Source: Azadirachta indica
Lineage: Eukaryota; Streptophyta; Magnoliopsida; Sapindales; Meliaceae
DNA: 64,000 nucleotides
NCBI GenBank assembly: GCA_022749755.1
Contig: CM040447.1
Location: forward strand, 6,408,545 to 6,472,544
Direction: 5' to 3'
A program made the position numbers and the translations under genes. Under the pieces are notes generated by a model. It saw only the letters and a program-made list of their open reading frames with translations. It was not told where the DNA came from and searched no databases. Below are positions 50,454-61,183 of the stretch, one piece after another. The stretch's first letter is position 1. The number at the start of each line of letters is the position of its first letter.

Positions 50454-50525
50454 GTGGCTGTAGTTTAGTGGTAAGAATTCTACGTTGTGGCCGTAGAGAC
50501 CTGGGCTCGAATCCCAGCAGCCACA
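50454..50525 (+). tRNA. trnH: tRNA-His (anticodon GTG)
   Basis: The 72-nt cloverleaf has acceptor stem GTGGCTG/CAGCCAC plus discriminator A. The A-box region is TAGTTTAGTGG, the anticodon stem CTACG/CGTAG encloses loop TTGTGGC (anticodon GTG), and the T arm contains GGGCTCGAATCCC (B box). A T4 run at 50527-50530 is a normal pol III terminator. It looks like the nuclear plant tRNA-His. Relative to the form I know, the anticodon stem has a paired change (C-G to T-A) that keeps pairing. Confidence 0.95.
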
Positions 50526-51057
50526 ATTTTGAGTCGTTTTCTTAGAATTTTATTTATTATTAGATCAAAAATCGTATCCATAGGGCACTATAATGAGTTC
50601 TGGAAATCGTTCTGTCCTGGGCAATGAAAGCAACTTCAAGTTTTCAACCTATCCGGATTTTAGAATAATATCTGAAACTGTTAGTAGATGGAACATTAAC
50701 TTTGGATTGATAGACTTTTCAAAAGACTTTTCGATAATCATGTTATTACAAACCTTTTTCAAATCTTTTTATTCAACAAAAAATTATGTCATTTATAGAG
50801 AATATAATTTTCATTTTTCAATATTGAAGTAAAACATTTGACGTCGACACTTTCAGGAAGAAATCTAATGGGATATGGCTGTTGATTTGATTCACTCAAT
50901 CACGAAATGTTTTACACGGTATTGGTAATGACCCAATTTGTTTCCAAACAGTCTACTAAAGAAATTTGTCAAGCCACAACTTGCGAGTGAAATTTTATAA
51001 ATTTTAAAGCAGTTTCCACACCAGGTTCGTAATTTGGAAGAAAAGCAAGAAAAAAAA

Positions 51058-53376
51058 ATGCAGAGATTTCATGTAATTTTCATGGATTCTATCCTATTCT
51101 TCATCCTGTGTACATGTTTTACGGCTTTAGCTCAAAAAAGACAGTCCATCATAAGGCTAGGATCTTCTCTTTCACCCACCAGGAATCCCTCATGGCCTTC
51201 AGCTTCCGGCCTCTACGCCTTTGGATTTTATCCGTCAAGTAAAGGAGGCTACGCTCTTGGGGTTTTTCTCGCTGGAATTCCGCAGAAAACTGTAGTCTGG
51301 ACTGCCAGACGAGATGATCCTCCGGTATTCGGCAACGTCACCTTGATCTTCACGTCTCAAGGCAGGATCGTCTTGCGATCAGCGCAGAGACAGGATTCCA
51401 TTATTGTTGACATTTCTAACTCAGCTTCTTCAGCTTCTATGCTTGATTCTGGCAACTTCGTAGTTTACAATTCTGACGGAAATACAATATGGGAAAGTTT
51501 CCAGAATCCGACGGATACGATTTTGCCAACTCAACGTCTTTCAGCCGGGACAGAGTTGTTTCCATGGGTTTCAGAAACCGATCATTCCACAGGAAGATTC
51601 TGGCTTAAGATGCAACATGACGGAAACCTGGTGCAGTATCCCACAAATACTCCGGACACTGCTCCATACTCTTATTGGTCATCTTGGACATATGGAAAGG
51701 GTGATAACGTAAGTCTGAATCTTGTTGTTGATGGCCATCTTTTTCTGATGAATTCTACTGGCATCAATATTAGAAATTTGACAGTAGGAGGATATCCCAC
51801 GGAAGGGATTTTGTATTTGATGAAAATTGAATCCGATGGGATATTCAGATTGTACTCGTACAATTTAACCCGGAATAATACATGGTCAATGGTGTGGTCA
51901 TCGACAAGTGATAGATGCGATCCAAAAGGTCTTTGCGGGTTTAACAGCTATTGTGTTCTGAATGACCAGATACCTGATTGCAAATGTCTTCCAGGATTTG
52001 TTCCTGTCAGCCAAGACAATTTCACTTCCGGCTGCGAAAGGAGTTTCACATCGGAAAGTTGCACCAATAAAGCTATCCAAGAACTGGCGAACACAATCTG
52101 GGAAGATGTTTCTTATACTGTACTGACGGGTACAACCAGAGAATATTGTCGAGAAGCGTGTTCAGAGGATTGCAATTGCCAAGCTGCGCTGTTCAAATCA
52201 GATGAGGGATGCAGAATGCAAAGGCTTCCTTTGAGATTTGGGAGGAGACAACTCACTGCTTCAGATACTGCTTTCATAAAGGTAGATGCTGAATCCGCTC
52301 CAGAGAAACCTAGGCCTGGAGAAGGTAAGAAAGAACACCGAAGGGATATCATAATTATCACATGTTCATTAGTTGCTGTGATCATTCTTCTTTCGGCAAC
52401 TTTTGGAACTGTCACGTACAGATACCGTGTCTGGTCATATAAAAGAAATACTTCAGGCAGATATTATGAGGATATTGCTCTATTATCTTTCAGTTATGAA
52501 GAAATCGAAAAAATGACAGACTGTTTCAAGGGAGAAGTTGGCAGGGGAGCATCTGGTACTGTTTATAAAGGGACTACGCCGGATGGCCGATTTGTAGCTG
52601 TCAAGAGATTAGAGAAGGTGTTAGCTGAAAGTGAAAGAGAGTTTCAAACGGAGATGAAAGTAATCGGGAGGACTCATCATCGGAATCTTGTCCGTCTGCT
52701 TGGTTATTGCTTCGACGAATCGATCAAAGTCTTTGTGTACGAGTACATGAGCAATGGATCACTTGCTGATGTACTCTTCAATCCAGAAAATACACCTAGT
52801 TGGGTAGAGAGAATGAGATTTGCTCGTGACATAGCAAGAGGAATCATCTATCTACAGGACGAATGTGAAACTCAGATAATCCATTGTGACATAAAGCCTC
52901 AAAACATACTCATGGATGAAAACAGGTGTGCGAAAATTTCAGACTTTGGCTTGGCAAAGTTGATGAAACCAGACCAGACCAAAACATTCACCGGAATCAG
53001 AGGAACAAGGGGATATGTTGCACCCGAATGGCACAGGAATCTGCCCGTTACAGTGAAAGCAGATGTTTACAGCTTCGGAGTTGTGTTCCTGGAGATCATT
53101 TGTCTTCGAAGATGCTTGGACCAAAGTCTTCCAGAGGATCAAGTTATACTTGAAGAGTGGGTTTACCAGTGTTTCGAGGCTGGTAATCTGAGCCTACTGG
53201 TAGAAGATGAAGATGTGGACCAAAAACAGCTGGAAAGGATGATCAAAGTTGCCCTGTGGTGCATTCTGGATGAGCCATCGCTCCGCCCTTCGATGAAGAA
53301 GGTTTTACTTATGCTGGAAGGAACTGTAGAAATCCCAATTCCTCCAAATCCTGCTTCTTTTCTTACTTGCATCTAG
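51058..53376 (+). CDS. G-type lectin S-receptor-like Ser/Thr kinase, LECRK class (LECRK-1)
   Basis: Plasma-membrane receptor kinase, 772 aa, single exon. The ATG at 51058 (MQRFHVIF) is chosen because it aligns with the start of the next gene; an upstream in-frame TTG at 51034 is not a plausible start. Order: signal peptide about 1-25; bulb-type (G-type) lectin about 30-150 with TVVWTARRDDPPVF and LDSGNFVVYNSDG; EGF-like CDPKGLCGFNSYC near 285; PAN-like Cys-rich region about 335-415; transmembrane helix about 430-452; kinase about 480-760 with GRGASGTVYKG, VAVKRLEK, IIHCDIKPQNIL (about 609), DFGLAKL and GTRGYVAPEW. Catalytic Asp is present but HRD reads HCD, so it is a non-RD kinase, a class often tied to immune receptors. 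It has LQDEC where relatives have LHDEC. Ligand unknown. Confidence 0.93.
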   Translation: MQRFHVIFMDSILFFILCTCFTALAQKRQSIIRLGSSLSPTRNPSWPSASGLYAFGFYPSSKGGYALGVFLAGIPQKTVVWTARRDDPPVFGNVTLIFTSQGRIVLRSAQRQDSIIVDISNSASSASMLDSGNFVVYNSDGNTIWESFQNPTDTILPTQRLSAGTELFPWVSETDHSTGRFWLKMQHDGNLVQYPTNTPDTAPYSYWSSWTYGKGDNVSLNLVVDGHLFLMNSTGINIRNLTVGGYPTEGILYLMKIESDGIFRLYSYNLTRNNTWSMVWSSTSDRCDPKGLCGFNSYCVLNDQIPDCKCLPGFVPVSQDNFTSGCERSFTSESCTNKAIQELANTIWEDVSYTVLTGTTREYCREACSEDCNCQAALFKSDEGCRMQRLPLRFGRRQLTASDTAFIKVDAESAPEKPRPGEGKKEHRRDIIIITCSLVAVIILLSATFGTVTYRYRVWSYKRNTSGRYYEDIALLSFSYEEIEKMTDCFKGEVGRGASGTVYKGTTPDGRFVAVKRLEKVLAESEREFQTEMKVIGRTHHRNLVRLLGYCFDESIKVFVYEYMSNGSLADVLFNPENTPSWVERMRFARDIARGIIYLQDECETQIIHCDIKPQNILMDENRCAKISDFGLAKLMKPDQTKTFTGIRGTRGYVAPEWHRNLPVTVKADVYSFGVVFLEIICLRRCLDQSLPEDQVILEEWVYQCFEAGNLSLLVEDEDVDQKQLERMIKVALWCILDEPSLRPSMKKVLLMLEGTVEIPIPPNPASFLTCI
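51773..51957 (+). repeat. 185-bp tract identical to LECRK-2 (56537-56721)
   Basis: Read base by base, the two genes are identical over 185 bp here, from GAAATTTGACAG to AGCTATTGTGTT, whereas flanking parts differ every 10-30 bases. It encodes the end of the SLG-like region through the EGF-like Cys motif. Confidence 0.8.
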
Positions 53377-55824
53377 GTTAAGTTTGAATTAATTGATAGA
53401 GTTGCATTAATCTTTCATGAATAATGGACTTTGTCTAAATCATACAAAATGATTTTTTGTTTTCGGAAGTTTAAATTGTTAAGAGTTGCATTGTTGAATA
53501 GACCTCTATGTATTCCACTGAAATTTTATATCCGAATTTCCAGAATTAGCTTAAATATAATATGAATAAATTTGTTATCACAATAATTTCGAAAATCCTT
53601 GTTAATTTCTAATCCATGATGATCTTTTAAACCAATCGATTTACAGTAATTGAGTTATCATTTATAATGATAACATGCTACAACCATTTAAATAAATTAT
53701 TAATGTTTCTCAACTAAGAATGTTCTTGTTAAATGAAATCTTATAAGAAAGGTGATTCAATGGTTCAATAGCATTGATTCATTGAAATAATTAATATTTT
53801 AAGGACAAATGACAATGTTGTTGAAGATATAATAAAATTGTGGAAACGGCTTTGACAAGGACAGTGAGAGCAACTTTTCTTGAAGACTACACAATTCATT
53901 GATATGGGTAATGGGTTGAAGACTTCATAAAAGGTTAACCCAGAGATATTAGGAGCTATAACTAAAAGTTTGTGTACCAATTAATTGATTATGATTCTAG
54001 GATTTAATTAATATCGCTTTTGACAATCACTAAACTAGGTGCAATTAATTTCTCACATTAATTAAAGAGGAAAGTCCTATTTAATCATAAAGTTATTTTC
54101 AATATCTTTATTAATCTCGGTGAACTAAGTTATGGTCTAATGTCGTTATTAATCTTGGTCATCTAAAGTTAAAATAAGCATGTTGAATAATATGTGATCA
54201 CAAATATTATATGAATTTATTCTTTGTAGTAATAATAAAAACTTAATTTTCTAATAATAGGTTAAATATCTATTTTTAATAAATTATTAAGAAAGAGTTC
54301 AATAAAAATCAACGAGTTACTTCAAGTATCTGCTTTCGAGTAGGAGTGTTCAGAATTAGGCAGATTTCTAATTTCGTATCCAATTCATCACTTTCAAACA
54401 AGTTAAGCATATAAAATTTTAATATTTATTTGAGTTAATTATTAATATAATAAAAAATGACATATGATATTTTTAAACTTAAAACAAAAATATACTAGTC
54501 TAAAATAAAACAATAAGAAAAATAAATATGTAAATAACTATAATTGTGTTCTTTATTCGGTACATCAGAAATACAAAAATGATTAAATTAATCACTAAAT
54601 TGACAAAAATAAAAAATCATAAATTATAAACTTTTACATAGTTATATTATCACCAAATTTCATTTCAATGTGCAAATGTACAAGAATATTTTAAGTAAAA
54701 ATATTAATCATTAAAAAATAAAAAATATCATATTATGTATTATAATACAAAATTTTGATTTTAAAATATTCTTATATTAGCGAATTGTCAACATGAAATA
54801 CACACTCTGATCAATCATAAGGTGGATTTTAAAATTGTCGATCTAACTAACTCATCAAATCTACTAAAAGCAGATTAAATCCAATTCAATAAAATAAATT
54901 GATTGAATTAGATTGAATTATATAGGACCTTACTTTCAAGGAAGAAAATTGATAGTGTTGAAGAAAATATAATTGTGGAAACCGTATTGGGCAAGACATG
55001 AAAATAATTTTTATCTAACACTACATAATTCATTAAAGACTTTTATAAAACCAGAGGCTTTAGCAGACTAGAACAACTAATCAATTATAATTGTAGCTTT
55101 TAATATTGTTTTTGACAATGACTAAACTAGATAGTTGCATAATTTGAATTGACTTTTTAGAAGACTTTTGAGACTAAGGGAACTTTCTGTAATTGATGTG
55201 AACTTTTCATCAACTTTTGGACTATATAAGCACTTTTTGTGAAAATTGCTGAATAGTCTAATCTGTTTATATTAAATTTATGTAGTTTACAGAAAATAAT
55301 CTTAAATATTTTATTGAAATGCTTTTAAAAGTTAGTTTTCGGATATGATTCTAAGAAAATATTAGAAAGCAATAAAATGTGATTTTGTTAGTCCTATGAA
55401 ATTATATTTCAAACTCTAAGGACTTATTTGATACTAATTTGTTAAATTTGTAAAATCAAATTGAATTATAAAAAGGAAAAGGGAAATATTGAAAAACATC
55501 TGAAAGAACTCAAAGATGTTTTCAAGCTAAGCTTATGTGTTCTACAAATTGTGCTTTTTACACACAACATCTGAAGTTTTCTTGTTTTAGTATTTGTAAA
55601 ACTAAAAAATTGTTTTCAAAAACAATATTCAAACTTTTATAGTTTATGCTCTTTAATATTTACCAGCATGCATGGTCCTCATCTAGGAATTTTCTACGCA
55701 CCGACGGCTTTAGAAATTTCCAGCTTTTTGAGAGACTTGACTTTGGTGGACTTACGATCCAGGATCATATATTTGAACATGGCTTCAATCTAGGTTCATG
55801 ATTTGAAGAAATCCCAGATCAAAC
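53377..55824. other. Intergenic DNA between LECRK-1 and LECRK-2 with a diverged repeat pair
   Basis: About 53815-54040 and 54955-55140 are diverged direct copies: ttgaagata/aaatata..attgtggaaac, acacaattcatt/acataattcatt, and tttttgacaat.actaaacta in the same order. No gene is seen. The last 150 bp is the 5' flank of LECRK-2. Confidence 0.5.
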
Positions 55825-58149
55825 ATGCAGAGATTTCGTTTCCATTCTATGCATGCTATCCTGTTCTTCATCCTATGTGCATGTTTTACAGCTTCAGCTC
55901 AACAAAGACACTCCAACATAAGCCTGGGATTTTCTCTTTCGCCCACCAAAAACCCGTCATGGCCTTCGCGTTCCGGCCTCTATGCCTTCGGATTTTATCA
56001 GCTCGGCAGAGGAAGGTACGGTGTAGGAGTTTTTATGGACGGGATTCCCGAGAAAACTGTTGTGTGGACTGCCAACCGAGATGACCCTCCGGTCTTCAGT
56101 AACGCTACCTTGTTCTTCAATACTGAAGGCCGGATCGTCTTGCGAGCAACACAAGGCCAGGATTCTGTTATCGCCGACGTTTCAAACGCTGCTTCTTCTG
56201 CTTCCATGCTTGACTCTGGTAACTTTGTGCTTTACAATTCTGATGGAAAAATATGGGAAAGTTTCGAGAATCCAACGGATACAATTTTGCCAACTCAACG
56301 TCTTTCAGCCGGGAAGGCGTTATTTCCAGGGGTTTCAGAAACCGATCATTCGACAGGAAGATTCCGGCTTAAGATGCAAAATGACGGAAACCTGGTGCAG
56401 TATCCCACAAATACTCCGGACACTGGTCAATACGCTTATTGGGCATCTGGGACAGATGGAAAGGGTGATAACGTGAGTCTAAATCTTGATGTTGATGGCC
56501 ATCTGTTTCTGATGAATTCTACTGGCATCAATATTGGAAATTTGACAGTAGGAGGATATCCCACGGAAGGGATTTTGTATTTGATGAAAATTGAATCCGA
56601 TGGGATATTCAGATTGTACTCGTACAATTTAACCCGGAATAATACATGGTCAATGGTGTGGTCATCGACAAGTGATAGATGCGATCCAAAAGGTCTTTGC
56701 GGGTTTAACAGCTATTGTGTTATGAATGATCAGAAACCGGATTGCAAATGTCTTCCAGGATTTGTTCCTGTTAGCCAAGGCAATTTCACTTCTGGCTGCG
56801 AAAGGAATTTCACTGCAGAAAGTTGCAGCAATAAAGCTATTGAAGAGTTGGAGAACACTATCTGGGAAGATGTTTCTTATTCTGTTCTGCCTGAAACAAC
56901 CAAAGACAAATGTGAACAAGCGTGTTTGGCAGACTGTAATTGTGAAGCTGCACTGTTTAGATCAGATAACCAATGCAGAATGCAAAGGCTTCCTTTGAGA
57001 TTTGGGAGAAGAAAACTGAGTGATTCAGACACTGCTTTTATCAAAGTAGATGCTGTATCCTTTCTAGGGAAAACTAAGCCCGGAAAAAGCAAGAAAGATC
57101 TCCGGACGGCCATCCTTATTCTCAGTTGTTCATTTGTTGCTGTGATCATTCTCATTTTGGCAACTTTCGGAATTCTCATCTACAAATACCGGTTCTGGTC
57201 ATACAGAAGAATTCCAGGCAATAGCAGCGCCAGATATTGTGAGGATATAGCTCCATTATCGTTTAGTTATGCAGAACTCGAAAAAATGACTGATGGTTTC
57301 AAGGAAGAAGTTGGCAGGGGAGCATCCGGTACAGTTTATAAAGGGTCCATGTTAGATGGCCAATTTATAGCTGTCAAGAGATTAGAGAAGGTGTTAGCCG
57401 AAAGCGAAAGAGAGTTTCAAACGGAGATGAGAGTAATCGGGAGGACTCATCATCGGAATCTTGTACGTCTACTTGGCTATTGCTTCGACGAATCAATTAA
57501 AGTCTTGGTATACGAGTACATGAGCAACGGATCACTTGCTGATGTACTGTTCAATCCAGAAAATAAACCTTGCTGGGTTGAGAGAATGAGAATTGCTGGC
57601 GATATAGCAAGAGGAATCCTCTATCTACACGATGAATGCGAGACTCAGATAATTCACTGTGACATAAAACCTCAAAACATACTCATGGATGACACCAGAT
57701 GTGCAAAAATTTCAGACTTCGGATTGGCCAAGTTAATGAAGCCAGACCAGACTAAAACCTTTACTGGAATCAGAGGAACAAGGGGGTATGTTGCACCCGA
57801 ATGGCATCGTAACCTGCCCATTACTGTCAAAGCAGATGTTTACAGCTTTGGAGTTTTGTTCCTGGAGATCATTTGTCTTCGAAGATGCTTGGATCAAAGT
57901 CTTCCAGAGGATCAAGTTATTCTTGAAGAGTGGGTTTACCAGTGCTTTGAGGCTGGTAAGCTGAGCCTACTGGTAGAAGATGAAGATGTGGATCAGAAAC
58001 AGCTGGAAAGGATGATCAAAGTTGCACTGTGGTGCATTCTAGACGAGCCATCGCTCCGCCCTTCGATGAAGAAAGTTTTACTTATGCTGGAAGGAACTGT
58101 AGAAATCCCGATTCCTCCAGATCCTGCTTCTTTTCTTACTTGCATCTAG
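55825..58149 (+). CDS. G-type lectin S-receptor-like Ser/Thr kinase, LECRK class (LECRK-2)
   Basis: Tandem paralog of LECRK-1, 774 aa, single exon, start MQRFRFHSM with signal peptide to about ASA-QQR. Domains in the same order: G-type lectin with TVVWTANRDDPPVF (canonical N where LECRK-1 has R), EGF-like CDPKGLCGFNSYC, PAN-like region with CEQACLADCNCEAALF, transmembrane helix about 432-455, then kinase with GRGASGTVYKG, IAVKRLEK, LHDEC, IIHCDIKPQNIL (about 611), DFGLAKL and GTRGYVAPEW. Non-RD (HCD). The 3' third is very close to LECRK-1 and the lectin half more divergent, as expected for receptors whose outer part changes faster. It is probably functional; ligand and pathway cannot be read from sequence. 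Confidence 0.94.
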   Translation: MQRFRFHSMHAILFFILCACFTASAQQRHSNISLGFSLSPTKNPSWPSRSGLYAFGFYQLGRGRYGVGVFMDGIPEKTVVWTANRDDPPVFSNATLFFNTEGRIVLRATQGQDSVIADVSNAASSASMLDSGNFVLYNSDGKIWESFENPTDTILPTQRLSAGKALFPGVSETDHSTGRFRLKMQNDGNLVQYPTNTPDTGQYAYWASGTDGKGDNVSLNLDVDGHLFLMNSTGINIGNLTVGGYPTEGILYLMKIESDGIFRLYSYNLTRNNTWSMVWSSTSDRCDPKGLCGFNSYCVMNDQKPDCKCLPGFVPVSQGNFTSGCERNFTAESCSNKAIEELENTIWEDVSYSVLPETTKDKCEQACLADCNCEAALFRSDNQCRMQRLPLRFGRRKLSDSDTAFIKVDAVSFLGKTKPGKSKKDLRTAILILSCSFVAVIILILATFGILIYKYRFWSYRRIPGNSSARYCEDIAPLSFSYAELEKMTDGFKEEVGRGASGTVYKGSMLDGQFIAVKRLEKVLAESEREFQTEMRVIGRTHHRNLVRLLGYCFDESIKVLVYEYMSNGSLADVLFNPENKPCWVERMRIAGDIARGILYLHDECETQIIHCDIKPQNILMDDTRCAKISDFGLAKLMKPDQTKTFTGIRGTRGYVAPEWHRNLPITVKADVYSFGVLFLEIICLRRCLDQSLPEDQVILEEWVYQCFEAGKLSLLVEDEDVDQKQLERMIKVALWCILDEPSLRPSMKKVLLMLEGTVEIPIPPDPASFLTCI

Positions 58150-59242
58150 GTCAAGTTTCAGTACGAGGAATTTCATTCATGAATAAGTGAATCGTACAAA
58201 ATAATTCTCTGAATCTCTTAAGTTTAAATCATAACAAATGATTCTCTGTTCTTTTAAGTTTGATTCTGGTTTCTTTGTAAAAGAGTAAGTCATCCAAACA
58301 GCGCATTTGTCCAATATTCTGAAAATTCCCGTTACAGATATTATTTGTATTTTTTCTTGTAATAGAGTTTGAAATGGTCTTGCAATTAAAGTGTTATTGG
58401 CAAACCGTGTTTTAGCTTGAAATCGTTTTAGAATATTTAATGACTTGATGCAAGGAAGTGAAGACTTGAAACCTTAGATATTGACTGCCAAGGTCTTTTT
58501 ATGTATTTCTAGTCCATGTATTATAATGGCCTGAATGGACAGGACTATAGTCTTCTTTGGCTATAATTTTATTAATTTTAAAACTATAAATATGTGTGTA
58601 TGTATGTTAGTTTAATCCATAAGTTTAGAAAAATAAAAATAATCTGATAAATTTAACATTAAAGAGATTATGATTAAGAAGATATTATATTAATTATAAT
58701 AAAAAAATGAATAAATTATCCAAACTAACAAAATATTTAAAGGAATAATAAGATGGATGGATATTTTTTTTAAAACCAGCTGTGAGACTAAAGTGTCTTT
58801 TTAACCATACTTTTAGGGGCGTGTAAGTTTCTTAGAGACATTAGAGTTATATTAATTGCTAGTTATTACTGAGATTACTATTAGTTTTCATTATATTCTG
58901 TTTTTTTTAACATATATTTCTTCATTTTCCTGCACTTTCCTCGTTGATTTTTGGCTTGCTTGATCATTGATTGGTCAGAAACTTGGAGGACAAGTCATAA
59001 GGAAAATGATATTCGGGTGGACGTCTGCCTTTTTAGTTGGCTTGAATACACCAAACAGTGAGTTCGTGATAGGAAGTCATCTAGCATTAATTACAATACA
59101 AGAGGTAAGGACCGGAAAAATTGAAGTTGAAAAAGCTTTATACAAATAATATTCTTTATAAAAGCTGATCACTCTATATATGGTCTTCAAAGAAAAACTA
59201 AAATATGCAAGACTAGTTTAAGAAAAATTTTAAATCTGCGAA
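58150..59242. other. Intergenic DNA between LECRK-2 and LECRK-3
   Basis: AT-rich. A 60-codon frame at 58967-59149 shows no family features. Nothing else is supported. Confidence 0.5.
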
Positions 59243-61183
59243 ATGGCTAAAAAGTTTTGCCCTCTGTTTATAATATTATTCGTTCTCTTACTGTCTGTAT
59301 GAGAGGCTCGATCCTCACAAACCAATAACATAACCGCAGGCACAACTCTTTACACAAAATCCACCCCAAATTTCTGGTCTTCTCCTTCTGGGCATTTCGC
59401 GTTTGGGTTTTACTCCAGCGGCGATGGCTTCAGGGTCGGAATATGGCTCGTTGGCAGCCCTAACAACACAGTTTTACGGACTGCTACAAGAGATGCCGTG
59501 ATCTCGGCCGGTGCCGCTCTGAGTTTCCCTCCTGGTGAGGGAAGGATCATCCTTCGCAGCTTCAGTAAAGAAATAAAGTGGAAAGCTGAAGCTCCTGACA
59601 AAGCTGAAGCTCGTGACAAAGCTGTTGGTGCCTCAATTCTTGATTAAGGTAACTTTGTTTTATACAACTCAAGCTTTACCATTGTTTGGGCTAGTTTTGA
59701 TTACCCAACAGATACCATTTTGGTAGGGCAGAAGCTTGCTCTAGCTACTGCTCTTTATTCGAGCGTATCTGCAAGCAATCAATCTGTTGGCAACTATAAA
59801 CTCTGGATGCAATCAGATGGAAATCTGGATGCATTTCCTGTGAGAAGTGTTATGGAAACTCAATATGTATATTGGACAGCGGATACTTGCCGTCCTGGTG
59901 AAAATTTAGCATTAAATTTAGACCAAGATGGTCATTTGTTTGTTGGAAATTCAGATGGATCTATTGTAAGGAATTTAGCTGAAGGTGGACTTTCAGTCAA
60001 TAGTACAACTTTGTATCGAGCTACTCTCGATGTTGATGACATTTTCAGACTTTATCAGCATCAAATTGGGACGAAAGGTAGCTTGAACTCCAAGATTATG
60101 TGGGCGGCAATCAACGAAGCAGATCGTTGTTCAGTGAAAGGAACCTGCGGGTTGAACAGCTATTGCAGCCTTAGTGGTTCGGGCATTGCTTGCCTATGTC
60201 TTTCTGGATTCGTTTACGCTGATCGAACCCGGCCTCAAGACGGCTGCAAGTTGAATTCCGGCACAGAAAACGCTTGCCTTGGGAATAAGAGTACAAAAGA
60301 TTTTACCATTTTTACTCTAGAAAATACTTATTGGGAACGCAATGATTATGATGTGGTCAGTTCAAAAAGCGAAGAAGCTTGTTCAGACAAATGTTTGCAG
60401 GATTGTAATTGTGTTGTGGTGCAATTCGAAGGCCAATCGTGCTTCATGCTTAAGCGTCCTTTGAGGTAAGGAAGAAAAGATATTACAAATCCTAAAAATG
60501 CTCTTATCAAAGTTAGAACCAATGGCTCGCCTCCGGTTAGGGATGATCGGATCATTAATAACATGAGCAAGAATATTGGCAAGGAATTTGTAATTGTTGG
60601 TTTTGTTGTGATTGCATTTTCCTTGACAGACTTTATGCTCACGGGCTATTTGGTTTACGCGCACCAAATATGGAGCTACAAAATCGTCTCAAGGCAAGCA
60701 AGAAATTCACAGGATGTAGGAGAAATCAATTTGAGATCATTCAGCTGCCGGCAGCTTGTTACGGCCACTGATAACTTCAAAGAAGAGATCGGTAGGGGAG
60801 GATCAGGGAGGGTTTACAAGGGTTCCCTGGCAGTTAATAATAATGATGGGAAAGAAATTGCAGTGAAAAAGCTAATAAAGATGGCGGAAGATGGAGAAAA
60901 CGAGTTTCGAAATGAAATGAGGATAATTGGAAGAACACACCACAAAAACTTGGTTAACTTGGTAGGATTTTGCAGTGAAGGAGCAAACAGGCTTCTTGTA
61001 TACGAATTTATGAAGAATGGTTCATTGGAAAATCTTCTTTTCCAGGCTAAAAAACGCCCAAGTTGGAACGAAAGGAGGAGGATTGCATTGGAGATAGCGG
61101 AAGGGATTCATTATCTGCACGAAGAATGCGAAACCCGGATCATACACTGCAACATCAAGCCGCAAAGCATCCTGATGGATGAA

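Noticed and set aside
51672..53372. Minus-strand open frames within LECRK-1 (and similarly in LECRK-2 and LECRK-3)
   Set aside because: They are antisense shadows of a strongly supported receptor-kinase gene and show no family features.
56060..56476. 138-codon plus-strand frame inside LECRK-2
   Set aside because: It is a +1 frame shadow of the lectin domain; the main frame has all conserved motifs.
58967..59149. 60-codon frame between LECRK-2 and LECRK-3
   Set aside because: No domain, no homology to the LECRK lectin region when read alongside it, and its start and codon texture are not convincing.
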